The notes beneath the pieces are model-generated. The model was given only the letters and a program-made list of their open reading frames with translations. It was not told where the DNA came from and searched no databases. 64,000 nt of DNA from Chroococcus sp. FPU101 (GTDB taxonomy: Bacteria; Cyanobacteriota; Cyanobacteriia; Cyanobacteriales; Microcystaceae): contig NZ_BLJI01000001.1 of the NCBI RefSeq assembly GCF_017312365.1, positions 372,001-436,000 of the forward strand. Reading direction: 5' to 3'. Shown here in pieces: positions 53,048-61,736 of the stretch. Within the stretch, counting starts at the first letter, position 1, and each line of letters opens with the position of its first letter. A program made the position numbers and the translations under genes.

Positions 53048-53459
53048 GACGACGTTTTAAGCGGATTGATCTCCCCCGCTAATCTTCCCAAAGGTTGTAA
53101 CTTAGCTGTCATGAAGGTTAAATATCTTTTTGCCCAAGAAGTCAAACACCGTCAAGCGGAACGAGAATATCAACAACGTCTAACCCAAACCCAACAATAT
53201 ATTATTTAGAGAACTAAGACTATTATTCAAAACCACTTGATCACAAGACATCAAAAGCCAGATCAACATCTTAGAAAAAGCCTTTAGTAGTCCCCTCACT
53301 CAAGTCATTAACCGAGAACTCAACATCCTACGACGTAATAGCATCACTGGAGAGAATTTATTAAAACAACATCAGATGCGCCAATGGAGCAACGATCGCC
53401 GCTTATCCCCACTATCCCCTCCCGTACCGCAAATTATTTGTAGTGAAGCCTTGATTTAA
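53048..53459 (+). pseudogene. Remnant of a larger gene (C-terminal part only)
   Basis: One frame reads SGLISPANLPKGCNLAVMKV and YLFAQEVKHRQAEREYQQRL, then the frame shifts near 53205 to LFRELRLLFKTT, a TGA, and SQDIKSQINILEKAFSSPLT, QVINRELNILRRNSITGEN and QIICSEALI to TAA 53457-53459. The content is clearly protein-like but has a frameshift and an in-frame stop and lacks the 5' part. It resembles the tail of a large cyanobacterial helicase-like protein, a tentative memory rather than a proven match. The AT-rich 180 bases to its left probably include the RTX promoter. Confidence 0.55.
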
Positions 53460-53511
53460 GGTTAACAAAATGATAGTATTAAAAGGCTGTAAAAAAAATG
53501 CACATTTAGGA

Positions 53512-53571
53512 ATTCGGGTGTTTCTAAACCTAGAGAAATCCCCCTGAATGGAAGCTAAACCCGAATAGGAG
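53512..53571 (+). promoter_or_regulatory. Structured leader of rpsB
   Basis: ATTCGGGT (53512-53519) and ACCCGAAT (53559-53566) form a perfect 8-bp stem that closes a 39-base loop. Inside, TTTCT/AGAAA (53521-53525 and 53534-53538) can form a small hairpin. The ribosome-binding AGGAG (53567-53571) directly abuts the 3' side of the long stem. This arrangement could let S2 or another factor control rpsB-tsf translation. Confidence 0.55.
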
Positions 53572-53583
53572 TCAAAATCAAAA

Positions 53584-54386
53584 ATGCCAGTAGTTACACT
53601 TGCCGAACTGTTAGAGTCAGGCGTTCACTTCGGTCATCAAACACGCCGTTGGAACCCGAAAATGTCTCAGTACATTTATACTGCCAGAAACGGGGTACAT
53701 ATCATTGACCTCGTTCAAACAGCCGAACTGATGGAAGAAGCTTACGACTATGTGCGTAAAGCATCAGACAAGGCAAGCGGTTTTTATTCATTGGAACCAA
53801 GAGACAAGCGGCGGGAATTGTTGCCTCTGAAGCCGTAAGATGTGGTTCTAACTTCATTAACCAACGTTGGTTAGGGGGAATGTTAACCAACTGGGAAACC
53901 ATTCGAGGTCGTGTTGAAAGGCTCAAAGAACTTGAAGAACTCGAAGAAAGTGGCGCGATCGACAAACGACCCAAAAAAGAAGGTGCAGTATTACGTCGAG
54001 AACTCGGTAAACTACAAAAATATTTAGGCGGAATCAAAACGATGCGCCGTTTACCTGATATTGCGGTCATTGTTGACTTACGTCGAGAATACAACGCCAT
54101 TAAAGAATGCCAAAAACTCGGAATACCGATCGTATCTATGTTAGATACCAACTGTGACCCCGATGCCGTCGATATTCCCATTCCTGCGAATGACGATGCA
54201 ATTCGGTCAATTAAATTGATCATCGGTAAATTAGCCGACGCAATTCACGAAGGTCGTCACGGTAAACTAGAAGGCGAAGAGGAGTACGAAGAGTTTGAAG
54301 ATAACCTCGATGAAATAGAAGATGATTACGAGGAGGAAACTCCCGACTGGGCAACTGGATATACTGACGAAGACGACGATAAATAA
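53584..54386 (+). CDS. rpsB: Ribosomal protein S2 (one-base frameshift in this sequence)
   Basis: The first frame reads [40 protein letters not shown] to KASDK. The frame then changes; the second carries [38 protein letters not shown] and [20 protein letters not shown]-type S2 sequence to an acidic tail. Adding one A to the AA at about 53770 (GACAAGGCAAG to GACAAAGGCAAG) restores the conserved [15 protein letters not shown]. The repaired protein has 267 residues, normal for S2. The gene is essential, so a sequence error is far more likely than a true loss. Confidence 0.92.
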
Positions 54387-54398
54387 GACAAAATAAAC

Positions 54399-54423
54399 GG
54401 AGGGGTTAGAATAAATCCCCTCC
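54399..54423 (+). promoter_or_regulatory. Intercistronic hairpin between rpsB and tsf
   Basis: GGAGGGG (54399-54405) and CCCCTCC (54417-54423) form a perfect 7-bp GC-rich stem with an 11-base loop. It lies 37 bases before the tsf start. No T tract follows, so it may be a processing, stability or attenuation element rather than a full terminator. Confidence 0.55.
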
Positions 54424-54459
54424 AAAGAAGAAAAACGATCTTGGTAGGATTAAATCAAC

Positions 54460-55200
54460 ATGGCGGAAATTTCGGCAAAACTGGTTAAAGAACTACGCGA
54501 AAAAACTGGCGCGGGCATGATGGACTGCAAAAAAGCCCTAGCCGAAAACGACGGCGACATGACAAAAGCCGTTGAATGGCTACGGCAAAAAGGAATTACT
54601 TCCGCAGAAAAAAAAGCAGGTCGAACCACCGCAGAAGGGATGATCGGTCAGTACATTCATACTGGTAGCCGTATTGGTGTACTGGTAGAAGTCAACTGTG
54701 AAACCGACTTTGTTGCCCGACGTGAAGAGTTCAAAGATCTAGTCGGTAACATTGCGATGCAGATTGCCGCTTGTCCTAACGTAGAATACATTAAGGTTAG
54801 CGATATTCCCGAAGCAATCATCCAAAAAGAAAAAGATATTGAAATGGGACGCGACGACCTTGACAATAAACCCGAAAATATTAGGGAAAAAATTGTACAG
54901 GGACGTATTGAAAAACGTTTGAAAGAACTTTCACTGTTAGATCAACCTTATATTCGGGATCAGAATATCACAGTAGAAGAGTTGATTAAACAAACTATTG
55001 CAGCCATTGGCGAAAATATTCAAGTACGGCGTTTTGTTCGGTTTGTTTTAGGGGAAGGTATTGAGAAGCAAGAAGTTAACTTTGCTGATGAAGTTGCCGC
55101 CCAAATGGGACAATCTATAGCCGAAAAAGAAGCTGAACCCCCCAAAGCAGAAGTACAAGAAGAAAAACAGGCCGCAAAATCGAATAAAAAGAAAAAATAA
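54460..55200 (+). CDS. tsf: Translation elongation factor Ts
   Basis: A 246-residue EF-Ts that exchanges GDP for GTP on EF-Tu. The N-terminal UBA-like domain reads [20 protein letters not shown], and the core TDFVAR motif is present in [15 protein letters not shown]. The C-terminus is lysine-rich ([11 protein letters not shown]). It is of the short form usual in cyanobacteria. It follows rpsB by 73 bases, the standard bacterial order, and is followed by a terminator. Confidence 0.95.
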   Translation: MAEISAKLVKELREKTGAGMMDCKKALAENDGDMTKAVEWLRQKGITSAEKKAGRTTAEGMIGQYIHTGSRIGVLVEVNCETDFVARREEFKDLVGNIAMQIAACPNVEYIKVSDIPEAIIQKEKDIEMGRDDLDNKPENIREKIVQGRIEKRLKELSLLDQPYIRDQNITVEELIKQTIAAIGENIQVRRFVRFVLGEGIEKQEVNFADEVAAQMGQSIAEKEAEPPKAEVQEEKQAAKSNKKKK

Positions 55201-55225
55201 CTGCTAATCTTTCAAGGTTAAAACG

Positions 55226-55252
55226 AGGGTGGGTCTGACTCACCCTGTTTTC
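55226..55252 (+). terminator. Terminator of the rpsB-tsf operon
   Basis: AGGGTG and CACCCT form the base of the stem (extended by GGTC/GACT with one wobble and a very small loop), followed by GTTTTCAT. It lies 25 bases behind tsf. Confidence 0.7.
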
Positions 55253-55352
55253 ATATATTTAACGTGAGGTCACGTTAAAATTATTTAGGGATTTGGTTTA
55301 TTTGATCTAACCCCTACAATCATCTAATTATTAAGTTTCCTCACTAACTCAC

Positions 55353-56222
55353 ATGACTGGCAAAATACATCATTTAAAACAAGAATTAGCAGCTTTAGAA
55401 GCAAAGACAACAGAATTTGTAGAAACATTCCGTAACCTCTATCAAACTTATTTAGATACACTTAGTCAATCAGTATCTAAACAACTCATTTTAGCGAGTT
55501 ATCAACTCTGTACACATAAATATCCTCAAGAATTTATACAACTGACCTACAGTCAAAGACAAAAATTACAAGAAGAAGTTAAAAAAATTGGTAAAAATGC
55601 CAACAATAAATTATTAGAATTATTGACTAGAAAACCTCAACAAGTTAAACGAGAAACAATTAATATTTTAGAAGAAATGTTAATGGGGATCGAATCAACA
55701 CAAGATTTAAATAATTCTCCCAAAGAAGAAGTAGAAGAAGATTTGAATGATTTCAAAAAACCTGATGTTTTACTAGACTGGATTCAACAAATAGATAAGG
55801 GAATTATTCAAGTATTAGATGAGCTTTCAATGGAACTCAATGAGCAATTACAGAAATTTAAAATATTACCTCCTCAGCTTCCGAAACAAGTAATTAATCT
55901 GGCAATTCAAGCTGAAGTCCCCGAACATACATCAAGTGGCAATCCAAATTTATTAGATGTATTAATCGAAACAGAGAATAAAACAAGTGAGTCAGAAAAG
56001 ACCGAAGAGGAAACGACTAATTCTCAAATTACAAAATTAATCGCTATTCATCTAAGATTAACTGAAATTGAATTTGCTGACCCCAACCTAACATTACAAC
56101 GAAAGCAGATTCGTCATTTATTAGACCAAACTATACAACTGAAAAAACAGTATTACAAAAAACAAAAAGAATGCGCGATCGCTGAAGCCGAATCAGCATG
56201 GCGAGCATCTTGGTATGACTAA
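55353..56222 (+). CDS. Coiled-coil conserved hypothetical protein
   Basis: A 289-residue soluble, mostly helical protein. The start TGKIHHLKQELAALEAKTTE is coiled-coil, and the middle reads QLILASYQLCTHKYPQEFIQ and QRQKLQEEVKKIGKNANNKL. An acidic linker follows, and the C-terminal helix ends with QYYKKQKECAIAEAESAWRA. I do not know the family name. It lies 21 bases upstream of recG on the same strand, so the two are probably cotranscribed, and it could serve in DNA repair only by that association. Confidence 0.6.
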   Translation: MTGKIHHLKQELAALEAKTTEFVETFRNLYQTYLDTLSQSVSKQLILASYQLCTHKYPQEFIQLTYSQRQKLQEEVKKIGKNANNKLLELLTRKPQQVKRETINILEEMLMGIESTQDLNNSPKEEVEEDLNDFKKPDVLLDWIQQIDKGIIQVLDELSMELNEQLQKFKILPPQLPKQVINLAIQAEVPEHTSSGNPNLLDVLIETENKTSESEKTEEETTNSQITKLIAIHLRLTEIEFADPNLTLQRKQIRHLLDQTIQLKKQYYKKQKECAIAEAESAWRASWYD

Positions 56223-56243
56223 AAAAATGTTAAAATATTGGAT

Positions 56244-58700
56244 ATGAAAGAGGAAACCGACTGGATTAGATTGCAAAAAGCCCTATCAGTAGAAGCGGAA
56301 AAAGGATTTACTAACCTACAAGGAAATCAATACCGCTTTCATGAATTTATGTGTCTTAGCTTTGGTCAATCTCCTCCGTTTGGAACTCCCCTAGAAGCGC
56401 GGCGAAGATGGTTAGATTTAGCAGTTCAATTTTCCCGCTATCCCCAATATTCAGAATCACTCCGCCAAGAATTAGTCATTAAAACAAGACAATTTTTACA
56501 AGATTTAAAACAAACCTTAGAAAATCCGCCAGAACCTCCTAAACCGAAAATTCCCAACATAACACCCGTTACTGAAACCGCTAAAATTGTTCGCACAGTA
56601 ACATTAGATCAACCCCTAGCGCATCTAACCGCAGTTGGGACAAAAAAAGGTCAAGGCTTAGAACGATTAGGACTCAAAACTGTTAAAGATATTCTGTTTT
56701 ATTATCCTAGAGATCATATTGATTATAGCCGTCAGGTTTATATCTCAAATTTAGAAGCAGGGGAAACTGTAACCTTAGTCGGAACCGTAAAACGATGTAA
56801 CTGTTTTACCAGTCCAAAAAATCCTAAATTAACCATTTTTGAAATTGTTATTAGCGATCGCACTGGACAGCTTAAACTTAATCGCTTTTATGCAGGAAGC
56901 CGTTACACTAACAAAGGATGGCAAGAAAGACAAAAACGCTTTTATCCCCCTGGTTCAACCATTGCTGCATCAGGATTAGTCAAAAAAAGTAAATATGGCG
57001 TAACCTTAGATAACCCAGAAATTGAAATCCTAGATAGTTCTGGGTCACAAATTGAATCGATTAAAATTGGTCGTGTTTTACCCGTCTATCCTTTAACTGA
57101 AGGAATCGCGGCTGATCTCATTAGAAAAGCCGTCGTCGAAGCATTAACCGCAATCAATCAAATTAAAGATCCTTTACCGATTAATCTTAAAAAACTTTAT
57201 GGATTAATGGATTTAAAAGAAGCGATCGCTAACATCCATTATCCTGAAAACTCCGATCTATTAACCCATGCTAGAAGACGATTAGTTTTCGATGAATTTT
57301 TCTTTCTCCAACTAGGATTTTTACAACGTCGTCACAAACAACAGCAAACTCAAAGCAGCGCAAGCTTTAACCCTAGAGGGCAAGTCATCGAGCGTTTTAA
57401 CGAAATTTTGCCGTTTAGCCTGACAAATGCCCAAAAAAGGGTGATTCAGGACATTTTACAAGACCTATCCACCACCACCCCAATGAATCGTTTAGTACAG
57501 GGGGATGTCGGTTCAGGAAAAACGATCGTCGCCGTTTATGCGATCTTAGCCGCCATTCAATCGGGATATCAAGCCGCTTTGATGGCCCCTACTGAAGTTT
57601 TAGCCGAACAACATTACCGAAAACTCGTCACTTGGTTTAATCTCCTTCATCTTCCCGTCGAACTGCTAACTGGATCAACCAAAACTGCAAAACGTCGAGA
57701 AATCCATAGCCAACTCGAAAACGGCGAATTACCCTTACTCGTTGGTACACACGCACTAATCCAAGATCCCGTCAACTTCCGAAAATTAGGTTTAGTCGTC
57801 ATCGATGAACAACACCGTTTTGGGGTACAACAACGGGCCAGACTACTATCTAAAGGCGAATCTCCCCACGTCCTCAGCATGACTGCGACTCCCATACCAC
57901 GAACTCTCGCATTAACCCTACACGGTGATTTAGATGTCAGTCAAATCGATGAACTTCCCCCAGGACGACAACCCATCCACACCACCGCATTAACAGGACA
58001 ACAACGAACTCAAGCGTATGAATTGATTCGGCGAGAAATTGCTCAGGGAAGACAAGCTTATATTATCTTTCCGATGATCGAAGAATCCGAAAAATTGGAC
58101 TTACGGGCCGCAGTTGAAGAACATCAACGACTCTCAGAGGTGATATTCCCTGATTTTCAAGTTGGGTTATTGCATGGTCGAATGAATTCTGCTGAAAAAG
58201 AAGCCGCTTTAAACGCTTTTCGGGATAATCAAACTCAGATTATTGTTTCAACCACTGTGATAGAAGTTGGGGTTGATGTTCCCAATGCTACAGTTATGTT
58301 AATCGAAAATGCCGAACGGTTTGGCTTATCTCAATTGCATCAATTACGTGGGAGAGTTGGACGCGGTTCACATCAGTCCTATTGTTTGCTGATGAGTAGC
58401 AGTAAAACAACCGATGCGCGTCAAAGACTCAGTGTATTAGAACAATCTCAAGATGGCTTTTTTATCTCAGAAATGGATATGCGTTTTCGAGGGCCAGGAG
58501 AAGTGTTAGGGACTCGTCAGTCTGGTCTACCCGACTTTGCATTAGCTAGTTTAGTTGAAGATCAAGAGGTTTTAACCATTGCTAGAGATGCTGCTGAAAA
58601 AATCATGTTAAGCGATCCAACCTTAAAATATTCTCCCTCATTGAAGAGAGAATTAGACGACCGATATCAGAGAATGTTAGGGTCAGATATTTTAAATTAA
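56244..58700 (+). CDS. recG: ATP-dependent DNA helicase RecG
   Basis: An 818-residue helicase that remodels stalled replication forks and recombination intermediates. A cyanobacterial N-terminal extension of about 120 residues precedes the wedge/OB domain (VTLVGTVKRCNCFTSP, ISDRTGQLKLNRFYAG). Helicase motifs: GDVGSGKTIVAVYA (I), VIDEQHRFG (II, DEQH), MTATPIPRTLAL (III), STTVIEVGVDVPNA (V) and QLRGRVGRGSHQSYC (VI). The C-terminal RFRGPGEVLGTRQSG is the TRG motif. The ATG at 56244 is preferred over the TTG two codons earlier. The fused membrane protein gene starts 16 bases later. Confidence 0.95.
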   Translation: MKEETDWIRLQKALSVEAEKGFTNLQGNQYRFHEFMCLSFGQSPPFGTPLEARRRWLDLAVQFSRYPQYSESLRQELVIKTRQFLQDLKQTLENPPEPPKPKIPNITPVTETAKIVRTVTLDQPLAHLTAVGTKKGQGLERLGLKTVKDILFYYPRDHIDYSRQVYISNLEAGETVTLVGTVKRCNCFTSPKNPKLTIFEIVISDRTGQLKLNRFYAGSRYTNKGWQERQKRFYPPGSTIAASGLVKKSKYGVTLDNPEIEILDSSGSQIESIKIGRVLPVYPLTEGIAADLIRKAVVEALTAINQIKDPLPINLKKLYGLMDLKEAIANIHYPENSDLLTHARRRLVFDEFFFLQLGFLQRRHKQQQTQSSASFNPRGQVIERFNEILPFSLTNAQKRVIQDILQDLSTTTPMNRLVQGDVGSGKTIVAVYAILAAIQSGYQAALMAPTEVLAEQHYRKLVTWFNLLHLPVELLTGSTKTAKRREIHSQLENGELPLLVGTHALIQDPVNFRKLGLVVIDEQHRFGVQQRARLLSKGESPHVLSMTATPIPRTLALTLHGDLDVSQIDELPPGRQPIHTTALTGQQRTQAYELIRREIAQGRQAYIIFPMIEESEKLDLRAAVEEHQRLSEVIFPDFQVGLLHGRMNSAEKEAALNAFRDNQTQIIVSTTVIEVGVDVPNATVMLIENAERFGLSQLHQLRGRVGRGSHQSYCLLMSSSKTTDARQRLSVLEQSQDGFFISEMDMRFRGPGEVLGTRQSGLPDFALASLVEDQEVLTIARDAAEKIMLSDPTLKYSPSLKRELDDRYQRMLGSDILN

Positions 58701-58716
58701 CTGCTATATTCAAAAC

Positions 58717-61599
58717 ATGGAACAAGTTTGGGGTTCTCTAATTATCTTTTTGATCTGTCCTTTACTAGGGGGTCTTCCGCTAATTGACTGGATCACCTAT
58801 GGACTGAGTAAAAAACGATTGTCTAAAATAGGAACAAAAAATATTTCTGTATCAGCCGCATTTTATCACGGTGGTCAGTTAGCAGGAATTTTAGCCGTCC
58901 TGTCCGAAGCAGCTAAAGGAATTATCGCGGTCTTACTCACTAGACTATTTTTTCCATCAGGTTCAGTGTGGGAATTATTCGCTTTAATTGCCCTCGTGAT
59001 GGGACGCTACTGGATGGGAAAAGGCGCAGGAACCACTAATGTTTTTTGGGGCGTTTTGGTACATGATCCAGTCGGGGCAATTTTAACCCTTGTGTTAAGT
59101 TTAATTAGTTTTACCCTGTTCCGCGATCGCAAATCTGGTAAATTAGTTGCCTTGTTTGTCCTAGCCTTGATTTTAACCCTACGTCATCCCAATCAAAGCG
59201 AATATATCATTGGTGCGATCGCTCTTACCTCACTTCTTGCTGGAATCTATCAAAAAATTCCAGATGATTTAGACTTACCCCAAACGAATGTTAATCCAGA
59301 GTCTAAAAAAATGTTTCGTTTTTTTCGAGGTGATCACGCTATTCTGACCTTAAATGATCCTTTAAATCCTCAAAAAGTAGGACAAAAAGCCGCAACTTTA
59401 TCTAAATTAAAACGTTTGGGCTATGCGGTTCCTGATGGTTGGATTTTACCCGTAGGAGATGACTTTTTTTCTTTAATTAATACTCTTAATCCTACCCTTG
59501 ATGATCCTTTAGCCGTTCGTTCATCTGCAATAGGGGAAGATGGAGAAACTGCCTCGGCTGCGGGACAATATACCAGTATTGTAAATATTACCAACTCTGA
59601 AGAATTAGAATCGGCTATTTTAATCTGTCAGAACTCCTATAATAGTCCTGCTGCATTGCAATATCGTCAAGATAAACAGCAAAAAGATACTGGGATGACG
59701 GTACTCATTCAAAAACAAATTAAAGGTGTTTTTTCGGGTGTCGCCTTTAGTCGTGATCCCGTCAATCAACTGAATACAGATGTCGTCATCGAAGCATTAC
59801 CAGGGGATGCGTCGAGAATTGTTTCTGGAAAAGTTACCCCCGAACGATATCAAGTTGAAATTAGTGATCTTAAAAATAGTAACTTAGATGAAATAGAGAT
59901 TTATATCTCTGGACAAGGTGATGTTCCTCAACATTTAATTAAACAAGTCGCTATTCTGACTCGACAATTAGAAGATTTATATCAAGGACAACCCCAAGAT
60001 ATTGAATGGACATATGATGGTCAAACACTCTGGTTACTACAGTCGCGTCCTATCACCAATTTACATCCCATTTGGACACGGAAAATCGCAGCAGAAGTGA
60101 TACCTGGGGTCATTCGTCCGCTTACTTGGTCAATCAATCAACCCTTAACCTGTGGAGTTTGGGGTGAAATTTTTCAAATTGTATTAGGGAAACGTGCCAA
60201 GGATTTAAACTTTGAGCAAACCGCTACACTACACTTCCAAAGAGCTTATTTTAATGCAACTTTATTAAATACTATTTTTCAAAGAATGGGACTGCCACCT
60301 GAAAGCTTAGACTTTTTAACCAGAGAGGCAAAACTTTCTAAACCTTCCTTGTTATCGACTCTTAGAAATTCACTCGGTTTACTGCGTTTAGCTTTTCGAG
60401 AATGGCAGTTAGAAAAAGATTTTCAGCAAGATCTACAGCGTTATTTTCTTCCAACTTTAAATTATTTTAACTACCATAATTTAAACAATTTGTCAATTGA
60501 AGACTTATTAAATCAAATTGAACAAATTTTATTAGTTCTCAAAAAAGCCACCTATTACAGTATTTTAGCCCCCTTAAGTTTTGCCATCAGACAAGCAATT
60601 TTAAAAGTTCCCTTAGAAGAATTAGATAACACCGCCGCCCCCGAAGTTGCATCAATCCAATCGCTGGCAAATTTAGCCGAAGAAGTGCATCATCTACTGC
60701 CGATCTCTACCATTCAAGCAGATGATTATGCGTCCCTTTTTGCCCATTTAGCCGAAATTCCCGAAGGCAAAAACATACTTAATCGTTTTCAAGAATGGCT
60801 AGAAAGCTACGGTTATTTAGGAGAAATTGGGACAGATATTGCCGTACCTCGTTGGCGTGAAGATCAAAGACCTATTAAAGCATTGTTTTTTAAATTTCTC
60901 TTAAATCCTGAACCCACATCAATTCCTCAGTCAGCCACACAAAATCAACAAACATTATGGCTACAAAAACGACTCGCTTTAAAAAACAAAACCACCGAAA
61001 TCTACTCGAAATTACTATCTAACTTACGTTGGCATTTTGTGGCGTTAGAAAACAAATTAATTGCATCTGGGCAATTAAACCAAGTCGATGAGATCTTTTT
61101 CCTCAAATATGACGAAATAAAAGCATTAACTCAACAATTATCCAATCTTACTGATTTAATCCAACAACGACAATTACAATTCCAAGAAAATCAAGAACTA
61201 ACTCAAATTCCTTATGTTGTCTATGGACAACCTGCATTAACTAATAAAATACTCTATTCTAAATCTTCCTCCCGAAAAAGATTACAAGGCATTGGCGCAT
61301 CGCCAGGACAAATTGAAGGAACCATCAAAATCGTCAAAACCTTACAGCAATTACCCATTATTGACGCACAGACAATTTTAGTTATACCCTATACTGATTC
61401 GGGTTGGAGTCCAATTCTAAGAAGTGCAGGAGGAATTATTTCAGAAGTCGGCGGACGTTTATCACATGGTGCCATTATTGCTAGAGAATACGGTATCCCT
61501 GCGGTGATGGATGTTCATCATGCTACCGAACTTCTAAAAAACGATCAACGGGTTCGTATTGATGGACAAAAAGGAATCATCGAAATTTTGGAGAGCTAG
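58717..61599 (+). CDS. PlsY-like membrane domain fused to PEP synthase/PPDK domains
   Basis: A 960-residue fusion. Residues 1-180 are a multi-helix domain resembling glycerol-3-phosphate acyltransferase PlsY (GTKNISVSAAFYHGGQLAG, YWMGKGAGTTNVFWG, LRHPNQSEYIIGA), with the motifs partly altered. Residues 200-455 form a PPDK/PpsA ATP-grasp domain (GQKAATLSKLKRLGYAVPDG, AVRSSAIGEDGETASAAGQY, DIEWTYDGQTLWLLQSRPIT). After a helical spacer, residues 860-955 form the phosphohistidine swivel domain (GGRLSHGAIIAREYGIPAV, catalytic His). It lacks the PEP/pyruvate TIM barrel of PpsA, so it resembles rifampin phosphotransferase-like kinases. It may phosphorylate a lipid-linked or unknown substrate. Confidence 0.85.
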   Translation: MEQVWGSLIIFLICPLLGGLPLIDWITYGLSKKRLSKIGTKNISVSAAFYHGGQLAGILAVLSEAAKGIIAVLLTRLFFPSGSVWELFALIALVMGRYWMGKGAGTTNVFWGVLVHDPVGAILTLVLSLISFTLFRDRKSGKLVALFVLALILTLRHPNQSEYIIGAIALTSLLAGIYQKIPDDLDLPQTNVNPESKKMFRFFRGDHAILTLNDPLNPQKVGQKAATLSKLKRLGYAVPDGWILPVGDDFFSLINTLNPTLDDPLAVRSSAIGEDGETASAAGQYTSIVNITNSEELESAILICQNSYNSPAALQYRQDKQQKDTGMTVLIQKQIKGVFSGVAFSRDPVNQLNTDVVIEALPGDASRIVSGKVTPERYQVEISDLKNSNLDEIEIYISGQGDVPQHLIKQVAILTRQLEDLYQGQPQDIEWTYDGQTLWLLQSRPITNLHPIWTRKIAAEVIPGVIRPLTWSINQPLTCGVWGEIFQIVLGKRAKDLNFEQTATLHFQRAYFNATLLNTIFQRMGLPPESLDFLTREAKLSKPSLLSTLRNSLGLLRLAFREWQLEKDFQQDLQRYFLPTLNYFNYHNLNNLSIEDLLNQIEQILLVLKKATYYSILAPLSFAIRQAILKVPLEELDNTAAPEVASIQSLANLAEEVHHLLPISTIQADDYASLFAHLAEIPEGKNILNRFQEWLESYGYLGEIGTDIAVPRWREDQRPIKALFFKFLLNPEPTSIPQSATQNQQTLWLQKRLALKNKTTEIYSKLLSNLRWHFVALENKLIASGQLNQVDEIFFLKYDEIKALTQQLSNLTDLIQQRQLQFQENQELTQIPYVVYGQPALTNKILYSKSSSRKRLQGIGASPGQIEGTIKIVKTLQQLPIIDAQTILVIPYTDSGWSPILRSAGGIISEVGGRLSHGAIIAREYGIPAVMDVHHATELLKNDQRVRIDGQKGIIEILES

Positions 61600-61736
61600 A
61601 AACATATCGATAATTCCGTCGTCATGCCGAATTATACCATAGAATAAATTTTTCGCTATATACTTTAAGCTGTAAGTAGCAATCTTATAAAATTCTTAAA
61701 TCTCGTGTGTGTGATGTGTGAGGAGCTTTTTTTAAT

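Noticed and set aside
53702-54223. A 173-codon minus-strand frame across rpsB
   Set aside because: Serine/arginine-rich low-quality translation, fully opposite conserved S2 sequence.
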